A DNA stretch of 64,000 bases from NCBI GenBank assembly GCA_026390435.1, contig JAPLFY010000036.1, forward strand, positions 1 through 64,000. Direction: 5' to 3'. The notes below the pieces were generated by a model. The model worked only from the letters and a program-made list of their open reading frames with translations. It ran no database searches and was not told the origin of the DNA. The DNA comes from Pseudomonadota bacterium (GTDB taxonomy: Bacteria > Bdellovibrionota_B > Oligoflexia > Oligoflexales > CAIYRB01). Shown one piece after another: positions 8,351 to 16,274 of this stretch (within the stretch, counting starts at the first letter, position 1; each line of letters opens with the position of its first letter). The translations under genes were made by a program, and so were the position numbers.

Positions 8351-9163
8351 TTATCTCACCAGATTGTTGATATTGAATAAGCTATCAGGATGTTTATCAG
8401 CCCGAGGACTCGTATAACTGATGACCGTATGGCTACCAGCCTTCAGCGTGTCATTGATATCCATCTGACTGACAAAAGCGGCCTGCTTGCCTTCCAAGCT
8501 GATCTTGTTGTCATATTTGAAAACTGCACTTTTAAACATTTCACCGCTGACGGTCAAAAACTCAGCCTTTAGACCGAAATGATTGGATTTCGAAATCCAA
8601 TAGCGAATGCCATCGTAAGTGACGTTTTTCGCTTTGGCCTTGAGCTCGAGTTTAAAGCAAGGAACACCATCGATATTTTCCTCACCAACTACTTTACCCT
8701 CATAGTCACGATAATAATTGGTGGAAGCAATATCCCCATTGGCAGCCTGGCCCATTAGCTTTTGGCGAGCAGAAATAGCCACTGGCTTCTTAAGCCCAGG
8801 CTTAAAAAACCAGAGGTTCCTATCGTTAAATAGCATCATCTCACCCTTGTTGCGCGCCGGCGCCAAAGCTTCTGCAAGAGCGTCTACTCCCTTTACTTTC
8901 ACAATGTAGTGAACCTTGTTCTGATTTCCCTCGTCAAATGTCTCTACATCGATCTCCCAGCTTATGCCGTCTTCAAGAGCACCGCGCGCGCGATCAGCAT
9001 CCTTTAGTAGTTGCTCAGCTGTCGGTGCTACCGCTGATACTTCAGCTGATTCAACTTCTTTGGCCTTACCGCCCTTCGGCTTACCCTTAGCCAGCGCAAA
9101 ACTGGATGGCAACACTGTCGCCACAACTAAAATCATTGAAGAATACCTGCCAATTTTGCCCAT
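8351..9163 (-). CDS. Outer membrane lipoprotein-sorting protein (LolA-like)
   Basis: A 270-residue periplasmic protein with a signal peptide (cleavage near residue 25), a Lys-rich stretch and a LolA/LppX-type half-barrel domain. The C-terminal half matches the family pattern: GEENIDGVPCFKLELK followed by a strand pair (IRYWISKSNHFGLKAEFLT). Proteins of this fold carry a lipid or lipoprotein across the periplasm in a hydrophobic groove. Its place between two FtsX-type permease genes, downstream of the matching ATPase, suggests it is the dedicated carrier of this transporter rather than the housekeeping LolA. The cargo cannot be read from the sequence. Confidence 0.8.
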   Translation of the reverse strand: MGKIGRYSSMILVVATVLPSSFALAKGKPKGGKAKEVESAEVSAVAPTAEQLLKDADRARGALEDGISWEIDVETFDEGNQNKVHYIVKVKGVDALAEALAPARNKGEMMLFNDRNLWFFKPGLKKPVAISARQKLMGQAANGDIASTNYYRDYEGKVVGEENIDGVPCFKLELKAKAKNVTYDGIRYWISKSNHFGLKAEFLTVSGEMFKSAVFKYDNKISLEGKQAAFVSQMDINDTLKAGSHTVISYTSPRADKHPDSLFNINNLVR

Positions 9164-9190
9164 GATACACCTCTAGAGAATTTAGATTCG

Positions 9191-10555
9191 CTACCGCTGT
9201 GAACCTAACAATAGTGTCGCGATGTTCGTTTTTGCAACAGACCACACAGCTATCAACGTCGTTAAAATTGCCAAGCTCAACGTGAGCGCAGCAGACGTCG
9301 ACACAATCAAAAAATTAGGGGCGAGTTGAAGTGTCATATGCCCTGCGATACCAGGCGCCTTATAGGGCACCCCAAGACTATTCACAATAAAGACCCCTAG
9401 GGTCCCCACGATGCCGCCACAAACCACCGAAATAACAGACAGGAATACCATTTCTGCAACAAACAACTGGCGGATTTGACGGCGTGTAAAGCCCAGCGAC
9501 CGCATCATCCCAATCTCCTGCGACCTCTCAATAATCGTCATTGTGGCAGAATTAAAAATGGAAAGTATAACCACAGCAGCTAAAACAAAGGAAATAAACC
9601 CAACCATCACATAAATAAACTGCATCGTACCCGTGTAGAACGGCGCTACTGATTCGTCCATCCACGGATAAAGCTCGGTCTTTAGTCCAGCAGCAGCTAA
9701 CTTGTTCTCCAACTTAGCCATGTCGACTGATAAATCTTTTGGGTTCTTCAACCAAATGGAATAAAATGTTGCGTTTTGCGTATCATAAAGCTTTTGCAAT
9801 AACTTGAGTGAAGTCAAAATAGCCGAATTATTCGTCTCGGTAACAGCTGAAGCAAAATTAGCTACGACTTCACCATCCAACGCCGACATCATTCCAGACC
9901 AACCGCCAGCCACCAATTGAACATTGGTATCTGCAGAAATCTTTTCCTTGGCATCAGGCGCGGAGCAATCAACTACGACCACAGATTTTTGATCTTTTGG
10001 CAGTTCATCAAAAACTCTAGTCTTACCCAACAGTCGGGCAAGCCCATTGCTTAGCGCAATGGCACCTTGGCTCTCGTCATAGTTCCATAGACCGCGGCCC
10101 TTGTCGAAATCACGCAACTTGGGCATCCACTTACGCATCTGAGAGTGGTTCCGAAGCAGCAAGTCGATCGAAGGATCGATACCATTAGCTATAAATGGAA
10201 CGGTACGACAGCCATTGCCGATAATCCCCATACCTACAATTTGGGCACCATGCATCTCAACGTTATCCATTGATGCAACAATATCTTCGATCGCCCTTAG
10301 GTCATGTTCGTCTAAACTATAGAGCTTTGGCTTTGTCGAAAAACGCTCAAATCCATGCTCTTTATAAATATTTATGTGCCCGACTCGGGTTGCATAGATC
10401 GTGTACACGCGCAGATAATTTTCCATGCGGTTCACAAATCCACCGAGCGCAATAAGTGCAGCAAAGCCCGCTGCTATCGCGGCTCCAGTAGCGAAATTTC
10501 GTCGCTTATTGCGACTGAGATTTCGCAAAGCCATAGTCAACTGGCCAGCCCTCAT
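9191..10555 (-). CDS. ABC transporter permease, FtsX/LolC-E-like (copy 1)
   Basis: A 454-residue permease with one N-terminal helix (about 25-45), a large periplasmic domain and three C-terminal helices starting near residue 315. The coupling loop ERSQEIGMMRSLGFTRRQI is clear. It is only distantly similar to the second permease of the cluster, as expected for a LolC/LolE-type heterodimer. The ATG overlaps the stop codon of the ATPase gene (ATGA), so the two are translationally coupled. The N-terminal MALRNLSRNKRRN patch is typical of MacB/LolC cytoplasmic ends. The transported molecule is unknown; the LolA-like carrier and barrel in the same operon suggest lipid or lipoprotein export. Confidence 0.82.
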   Translation of the reverse strand: MRAGQLTMALRNLSRNKRRNFATGAAIAAGFAALIALGGFVNRMENYLRVYTIYATRVGHINIYKEHGFERFSTKPKLYSLDEHDLRAIEDIVASMDNVEMHGAQIVGMGIIGNGCRTVPFIANGIDPSIDLLLRNHSQMRKWMPKLRDFDKGRGLWNYDESQGAIALSNGLARLLGKTRVFDELPKDQKSVVVVDCSAPDAKEKISADTNVQLVAGGWSGMMSALDGEVVANFASAVTETNNSAILTSLKLLQKLYDTQNATFYSIWLKNPKDLSVDMAKLENKLAAAGLKTELYPWMDESVAPFYTGTMQFIYVMVGFISFVLAAVVILSIFNSATMTIIERSQEIGMMRSLGFTRRQIRQLFVAEMVFLSVISVVCGGIVGTLGVFIVNSLGVPYKAPGIAGHMTLQLAPNFLIVSTSAALTLSLAILTTLIAVWSVAKTNIATLLLGSQR

Positions 10556-11250
10556 ACGCGAATCACCCCGTCTTGGATGTTCACTATCCTGGACACACGA
10601 TTCATGAGGTTGGCATCGTGAGTGGAGAAAAGAAACGTCACCTTGCGGCGAGAGTTTAACTCTAACATCAGATCAATAATCTTTCCTGAATTGGTGGAAT
10701 CCAAGTTAGCCGTCGGCTCATCCGCTAATACTAAATCCGGATTACCTGCTAATGCTCGGGCAATTGCAACTCGCTGACGCTGTCCACCGGACAACTGATC
10801 GGGACGGTTCTTCATAAAAGAACTAAGACCAACATCCGCAATCGCTGCGGCCACCCGTTCGCTGCGCTCAATTGCTGAGATAGAGTGGTTAATCAGCAGC
10901 GGCAGTTCGACATTTTCTTCGACGTTTAATACCGGTATGAGGTTAAACGACTGAAAAATAAAACCTATCTTCTGATTTCGCAGATGACTTTTGGCATCGT
11001 CGCTCAGTTGCGTGATCTCTACACCATCAAATTTAATACTGCCGCTGTCCGGATTGTCTATGCTTCCGATCATATTCAGCAGAGTGCTCTTCCCCGAGCC
11101 TGAGGCACCAATAACAGCCGTAAACTCTCCACGGTGCAGCTCAAGGTCAACACCACGCAGAGCTGAAACGACGGTCTGGCCGAGGCGGTAATTTTTTACC
11201 AAGCCTTTTAATTCGACGAATGTCTCACCAGTTTTTACATTACTATTCAT
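10552..11250 (-). CDS. ABC transporter ATP-binding protein, LolD/MacB type
   Basis: A 232-residue cytosolic ATPase. Walker A is GASGSGKSTLL (from about residue 48), the Q-loop is FIFQSFNLIP, the signature is LSGGQRQRVAIARAL, Walker B runs to DLVLADEPTANLD, and the switch His is in STHD. The length and the PTANLDS sequence place it in the LolD/FtsE/MacB group, which powers FtsX-type permeases from the cytoplasmic side. The start is set at ATG 11250, with GGAGA six bases upstream and just past the stop of the preceding gene; an earlier in-frame codon would overlap that gene. It is coupled by ATGA to the permease that follows. Confidence 0.9.
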   Translation of the reverse strand: MNSNVKTGETFVELKGLVKNYRLGQTVVSALRGVDLELHRGEFTAVIGASGSGKSTLLNMIGSIDNPDSGSIKFDGVEITQLSDDAKSHLRNQKIGFIFQSFNLIPVLNVEENVELPLLINHSISAIERSERVAAAIADVGLSSFMKNRPDQLSGGQRQRVAIARALAGNPDLVLADEPTANLDSTNSGKIIDLMLELNSRRKVTFLFSTHDANLMNRVSRIVNIQDGVIRV

Positions 11251-11261
11251 AGAACTCTCCG

Positions 11262-12584
11262 TCACCAATCATGGCGGTAAGCTAAGTATTCAGTGGGGGC
11301 TGAATAGCCCTTCAACTCTCCATCTTTTTTACCGGCACCGCCACCAACTGCGACTATAAGAGTGCCGCCGTCATTTACTTTATAATCGAGGCTCAAATAG
11401 GACGAAGAGCTGTGGTCAGTGAGTGAGTAGACCGTCCTGGCGCCTAAAATAAAATCTGTTAAAGAAAGGAAGTCGGGTACATGAATAGATGCGTAGGCAT
11501 AACGCTGACCCGGGACATCTAAATTCGGAGAAAAAAAGCGGCGTAGATTCTCCCCGAGAACCGACTGCTGAAGTGGGCTAGCAGGGGATAACCCGGCAAG
11601 CGCCAGATCCCTCTGGCTTTTACTATAACCAGCCTCATTGTAAATATATTCTCCGCGCAAAATAGCACCATTGACAAAGTCATACTTCAAGCCAACGACT
11701 GCCAAATTGTATACACGCTTGCTTGCTTTCTCAGTTTTTTCAAATACAACCTGCTGCCCTGGTCCCACGGGAGTTTGCTGCAATTTAGCCACGGGGTACC
11801 ACACATCAGCACCTCGCTGCTGGCTAGCGTCGCCGAATAGCGATATGCCGTCAAAGAATGGCATGCCGACACTGAAATACTCACCGACCCAGGGAAAACC
11901 ATTTCCCTGCCCACCAACAACCAGACCAAAGTAATCTGAGCCCCCGCTCCAACTATACTCGCCCTTGGCCACTACCGTTGGGGTCCAGGGTGTATCCGCA
12001 CTGAACAGCGGGGCATCTTTATCCTCTTTCATGTCAGCCATAACAACCGCACTAAATTCTTTGCCTAAGCTGAAATTTAAGCGCGCGAGATTTTTACCCC
12101 GCACCTCATAGCGGACATTTCGATTCGATGCGATGTCGTGAAACAAACGATTGCTAGGACTAAGTGTCTCCGCCGCTCCCCACTGGTAACACTGCAGCCC
12201 ATAGGCCATCGACACAGAATCTGACATTGTCCATTGCATAAAAGCATCATTGAAATACGACTGGGTCGTGCTCTTAGCTACACCCTCACGGTCATTAATC
12301 TTGATCGCATCGTTGCGGTAGATTACTCGTGGCCTGGCGATAAATTGAACATTATTCGCAGTAATCTTTAGATTAGGGCGAAACAGGGACACCATCGTCC
12401 TATTCGGGATTTGGAGAACTTGGTTCTCCGGATTAATTGGAGCCTTGGTATTTACCGTCGTGAGCTCAGCCACGTTCAGCCACTGCAACCAACCCCGAAA
12501 AGTCAGCGGGTCGCTGTCTGCAAGCGCAGTATAAGATGGCAGAAACCAAATGAGCGTAGCGCAGATTTTTAAGCTATTTCTCAT
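11262..12584 (-). CDS. Putative outer-membrane beta-barrel protein of the Lol-like cluster
   Basis: A 440-residue protein with a clear signal peptide (about residues 1-22) and repeated short amphipathic strands ending in aromatic residues, typical of a 14-18 strand barrel. Examples are NVQFIARPRVIYR, SDYFGLVVGG and the closing SAPTEYLAYRHDW. No enzyme motif is visible. It lies between the cytochrome c gene (22 bases upstream) and the LolD-like ATPase, so it is probably the outer-membrane part of the same system. I do not recognise the precise family; it resembles DUF1302-type barrels only in general appearance. Confidence 0.6.
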   Translation of the reverse strand: MRNSLKICATLIWFLPSYTALADSDPLTFRGWLQWLNVAELTTVNTKAPINPENQVLQIPNRTMVSLFRPNLKITANNVQFIARPRVIYRNDAIKINDREGVAKSTTQSYFNDAFMQWTMSDSVSMAYGLQCYQWGAAETLSPSNRLFHDIASNRNVRYEVRGKNLARLNFSLGKEFSAVVMADMKEDKDAPLFSADTPWTPTVVAKGEYSWSGGSDYFGLVVGGQGNGFPWVGEYFSVGMPFFDGISLFGDASQQRGADVWYPVAKLQQTPVGPGQQVVFEKTEKASKRVYNLAVVGLKYDFVNGAILRGEYIYNEAGYSKSQRDLALAGLSPASPLQQSVLGENLRRFFSPNLDVPGQRYAYASIHVPDFLSLTDFILGARTVYSLTDHSSSSYLSLDYKVNDGGTLIVAVGGGAGKKDGELKGYSAPTEYLAYRHDW

Positions 12585-12606
12585 CCGTTGACATGGCCTC
12601 AGAGCC

Positions 12607-13446
12607 TCATGGCCTTTTGCGTTTAGACATATAGCCCAGGTATGCTATCAAATCTTCCAACTCAGCGTCAGGTAAAATGCTGGACGGAAATGCGCTCATT
12701 CGTGAACGCGGAAAATAGCGTAGATCCTGCGGACTCCTAATCAGTGTGCGGAGCGCCCCTGGTGTGAAGTATTCCGTCACGCTTTTAGGAACATTTAAAT
12801 CCGGACCTACATCAGAGGGCCCGGACTTATTCATAGTGTGACAAGGGAAACAGTTTCGCGTGAAAGATTGAAAACCACGCTGGACACCAGAAGGTGCACC
12901 CTGAGCTGGGAATATCGCCGGATACATTGCCTGCAGACTTCCTTTCACAGCAAAGCCTGCTAACTGAAAGGGCCATTCCTCCTGCGCTATGGAGGACAAC
13001 TCTGGATGTAACCAAATCAAGTAGAAAGGTCCGGCTGAAGGTCCCTCTGACTTTACGGGCGGCCATGACTCAGCCGCCGACTCTATCGCTACATAAGCTA
13101 CAGACCGCTTGGGGTCTGTGTTAAGAATACGGGACTGGCTTATAGTGGCCGCAAATCCGTCCAAGCATTTGAACTCTATGACTGCATCTGGAGCGATTGA
13201 GGTTTGCGCGAACAAGGCAGCAACAGGAACCGCCTGATAAATCATCACCCGCCCGGGATAACTCGGATCCTCTTTGACCTCAATTTTTTTAAGATCGCTC
13301 CGCTTGAGCAGGTCTGAGCGGGAAAAGCTTAGTTTCTTGTCACCATTTTCTAAGATTAAAGTCGGCTCCGCGATTTCTCCGACGGCCATGATTGGCGTAG
13401 CAGAAAAAACGAAAATAACGACGATCTTTAACAACAAACTATACAT
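12607..13446 (-). CDS. Secreted mono-haem cytochrome c with molybdopterin-oxidoreductase-like N-terminal domain
   Basis: A 279-residue protein with a signal peptide (about 1-21). Residues 25-180 resemble the beta-rich SUOX/YedY-type domain: a hydrophobic start, a single cysteine in EFKCLDGFAA near residue 94 and a PFYLIWLHPE strand. Whether a cofactor is bound cannot be seen. Residues 188-279 form a class I cytochrome c with CFPCH at 199-203 and a likely distal Met250 in RSRMSAFP. It is the first gene of the Lol-like ABC cluster. Its role may be periplasmic redox chemistry on the transported molecule or on a partner. The C-terminal half is certain, the N-terminal assignment tentative. Confidence 0.72.
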   Translation of the reverse strand: MYSLLLKIVVIFVFSATPIMAVGEIAEPTLILENGDKKLSFSRSDLLKRSDLKKIEVKEDPSYPGRVMIYQAVPVAALFAQTSIAPDAVIEFKCLDGFAATISQSRILNTDPKRSVAYVAIESAAESWPPVKSEGPSAGPFYLIWLHPELSSIAQEEWPFQLAGFAVKGSLQAMYPAIFPAQGAPSGVQRGFQSFTRNCFPCHTMNKSGPSDVGPDLNVPKSVTEYFTPGALRTLIRSPQDLRYFPRSRMSAFPSSILPDAELEDLIAYLGYMSKRKRP

Positions 13447-13551
13447 GGCGCGATTGACCCTAAGTGCCCTAATTGATTGCTCAAAACCTTAGTATCGTCG
13501 AGATCTGCACAGCAATGCAATACAAGTTTTATGTTTACTTTATTTCCCGGA

Positions 13552-14910
13552 CTATAGCGTCGCAGGCAGATCGGGCGAGCGCCTATCGCCGAGCAAATGA
13601 TGGTTATGGGCTCGCAATGCCTCAACCACACGATCGCGGTCCGTATATAGGCTGTATTCTTTGAGGTGAATCAACGCCAAAAGCCCCTGATAGGCTATAC
13701 AAAGCCCAACCAAGCGACCAAACCAAAGCCGCCGTCGCTTTGACGTGAACATGAAGCTCATCCCGCTAAGGGCAGCAAGAGCCGCAAACGGAAACAAAAT
13801 ATAGTAATTGCGGGCAGTGGGAGGCCGCGACGATGCCAAAAATGCCCCGCACACCTCCAAAATGCAAAACACAATCAGAATACGAATGGAAACCGGAGTA
13901 GTTTTTCTAGCTAAACTCCAGAGCGCCAGCAGGGGCTGAACCACGCCCACTGCGCCTAAAACAAGAAAAAATGGCAGCAGGTACGGATGCGCCAACAGAA
14001 AAGGCCACCTATCCTGCGAACGCTCGGTCAAGAATCGGGGCAACTCGTACGCGCCAAAGGAGAGTAGACGCGCCACTATAGTGAGCGGTTCACGCGCATT
14101 GGCATCGTTGATCCCAGAATTCGCCAACATCGGCGCAAATGGCACATAGATCCCATATTTCACGATAGTCGGCAGCAGAACCAAGGTCGGCACCATAAAG
14201 CCGATGGCTAGCATCAGAGCGTGTTGCCAGCGCCAACTTCTTTCTCGCCAACTGAAAAGCAAAGCTACGGCGAGAAGTGGCAGCAAAAGCGGCCAGGATA
14301 AATGCAGCTGGAGGCTCCAACCAATAGCAAAGCCCATCATACAAAAAGCCCATGAAGGCGCCAACAGACCTACCCTGAGATAAGGAATTACCTCACAAAA
14401 AGCCACAAAAAATAGGCAACTCGCGAAGAGTAGATACGACGGGTTATACACGTGGGTGGAGATATTTAGGGTCCAGGGTAAAGTGAACAACCAAAGGCAT
14501 AAAAGCGACCTAGGCAACTGCGGAAACAGTCGCCCAAAATAAACGGCAAGTAGTAGCAAACCCGAGAAAGATAGCAGATTGACCAGGAGAAATGGCGCTT
14601 CTGGTTGCCGCCAAATGTGCCATGGCAATCCAACTAGCAATGGCTGCAAGGCGCCAGCGATTTGCTGATTCGTATGCACGACATCTGGCCCAAAATAAGG
14701 CCAAAGCCCTGTCGAAAACCATTCTAGACCGAGCAAGTAGATTTGGCGTTCATCGTCCTTCCAGAAGTTCATGCTTAAGCCGTAGGATAGGCGAAACAAG
14801 AACAGCGCGATTAACACCAATATCAAACCGAGCCCACGGTCACTGCTTAGCCGACGCCACCCCCCTGAAAGAACGGCTTCGGCTCGATTGTCGTGAAATT
14901 CAGATTCCAT
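13552..14910 (-). CDS. Multi-spanning membrane protein, GT-C glycosyltransferase-like
   Basis: A 452-residue protein with about ten hydrophobic segments. The first loop after helix 1 holds acidic residues (FWKDDERQIYLLG), as in GT-C enzymes where an Asp pair in this loop binds the lipid-phosphate sugar donor. A long loop with RPPTARNYYILFP lies before the last helices. It would transfer a sugar from a polyprenyl carrier on the periplasmic side of the inner membrane. The exact family (ArnT, PMT or O-antigen type) cannot be set from this view. Its stop lies about 100 bases before the start of the cytochrome c gene, and the ABC ATPase gene lies just upstream. Confidence 0.6.
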   Translation of the reverse strand: MESEFHDNRAEAVLSGGWRRLSSDRGLGLILVLIALFLFRLSYGLSMNFWKDDERQIYLLGLEWFSTGLWPYFGPDVVHTNQQIAGALQPLLVGLPWHIWRQPEAPFLLVNLLSFSGLLLLAVYFGRLFPQLPRSLLCLWLFTLPWTLNISTHVYNPSYLLFASCLFFVAFCEVIPYLRVGLLAPSWAFCMMGFAIGWSLQLHLSWPLLLPLLAVALLFSWRERSWRWQHALMLAIGFMVPTLVLLPTIVKYGIYVPFAPMLANSGINDANAREPLTIVARLLSFGAYELPRFLTERSQDRWPFLLAHPYLLPFFLVLGAVGVVQPLLALWSLARKTTPVSIRILIVFCILEVCGAFLASSRPPTARNYYILFPFAALAALSGMSFMFTSKRRRLWFGRLVGLCIAYQGLLALIHLKEYSLYTDRDRVVEALRAHNHHLLGDRRSPDLPATL

Positions 14911-14931
14911 GCTTTTGCCCCGGATCGCGCC

Positions 14932-16269
14932 TCACTCTGGCGGCTTCTTGGACCAAACGTCACGAACAGCATCGTAATCGAGCAGCTCCACGGTTCGACC
15001 CCAGTCGCATACTGTATCTGCTAGTTGCTTGGCTGGCTCGCGCGGTAAATGGGCCGCAATTGCCGCTACGACGTCATCACCGGCAATGCCATCCTCGGAG
15101 GCTGACTCTAACATATGAAGAACCATGCGGAAAATGCCCAGGCCGGTCATGCGCGACGCCAATAACTCGTTGCGTTCAGCCACACTGGCCTGGAGAAAGT
15201 GCTTACCGCCCACTGTTAGTTTGACCAAGTCACCGGGGGTTTCCACCAGATCAAGCAGCTCCCCACCCTTAACCACGGTCAAAGTCTGCCCAAGCTCATG
15301 CGAGACGAACTCATTCAAATCAAATAGGTCCATCTCATCACCGTGATCATGAAGGATTTCCATCATACCGGTGATCTGCCCGAGGTTTACCGCAGGTATT
15401 GGAGTGATTCGCTCCAAGTTTGCACTGGGCGGCATACGCGGCTCAACAGGCACGTCCGGCAAATGCACGGCCGTTAAAATATCGTGAATGTGATCCACGA
15501 AATTCTGAAACTCTCGCGACCGATACTCGCGGGGGTGACCTAAATCATTTGAGACCACGGCTCGCACCCGCCCTGGGTTGGCATCCATGATCACAATGCG
15601 GTCACTGAGAAATACCGCTTCCTCGATCAAATGAGTGATCAAGAGCACACTACTAAGCCCAGACTTGCCTTCACTCCAAAGGCGGTAAACCTCAGAGCGC
15701 AGAGCCTCTGCCGTCATGACGTCGAGCGCCGAAAATGGCTCGTCTAAGCAAAGCAACTCGGGCTTGCCAACCAAGGCTCTTGCCAAGCCAACCCGCTGCT
15801 TCATTCCACCGGATAGCTCCTTGGGAAAGGCCCGGTCAAAACCGCCGAGACCAACCTTTTCCAGCTGCGCCTCTATCAGCTCTGACTCTGCAACTCGAGA
15901 AAGACGACGCCCATGCAGCCCAACACGAACATTGTCTGCGACAGTCAACCAAGGAAATAAGCCGAAATTTTGAAATACTAGAGACGCGCCTGGATGAATC
16001 CCGCGCAATTGTTGCCCATGGCTAAAGACAACACCAGCACTCGGTTCAATCAAACCAACCAAAATTCGCAGTAAGGTACTCTTACCACATCCAGATGGCC
16101 CAAGAATGCAGACAACTTCGTTGGGTGAAATAGCTAACGACACGTCTTGCAACGCCATCCTGGCACCGCCAGACTCTTCCGCAAAAGTTTTACTAACATT
16201 ACGCGCTTCGGCGATTAGTTCTGTTCGGCTACCGCTATCCTTGTAGGGCTCGATGATCTTGATCGTCAT
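14932..16269 (-). CDS. NitT/TauT-type ABC ATPase with C-terminal AAA-associated domain
   Basis: A 445-residue protein. Residues 15-265 form an ABC ATPase with Walker A GPSGCGKSTLLR, Q-loop LVFQNFGLFPWL, signature LSGGMKQRVGLARAL, Walker B LLCLDEPFSALD and switch His in ITHLIEEA, all typical of the nitrate/sulfonate/taurine group. After a Pro-rich linker (about 280-300), residues 310-440 match the AAA-associated regulatory domain found on a subset of these ATPases. The start is ATG 16269, five bases after the stop of the permease gene; an earlier in-frame codon would lie inside it. The pair forms an importer whose substrate is unknown. Confidence 0.85.
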   Translation of the reverse strand: MTIKIIEPYKDSGSRTELIAEARNVSKTFAEESGGARMALQDVSLAISPNEVVCILGPSGCGKSTLLRILVGLIEPSAGVVFSHGQQLRGIHPGASLVFQNFGLFPWLTVADNVRVGLHGRRLSRVAESELIEAQLEKVGLGGFDRAFPKELSGGMKQRVGLARALVGKPELLCLDEPFSALDVMTAEALRSEVYRLWSEGKSGLSSVLLITHLIEEAVFLSDRIVIMDANPGRVRAVVSNDLGHPREYRSREFQNFVDHIHDILTAVHLPDVPVEPRMPPSANLERITPIPAVNLGQITGMMEILHDHGDEMDLFDLNEFVSHELGQTLTVVKGGELLDLVETPGDLVKLTVGGKHFLQASVAERNELLASRMTGLGIFRMVLHMLESASEDGIAGDDVVAAIAAHLPREPAKQLADTVCDWGRTVELLDYDAVRDVWSKKPPE

Positions 16270-16274
16270 AGTTT

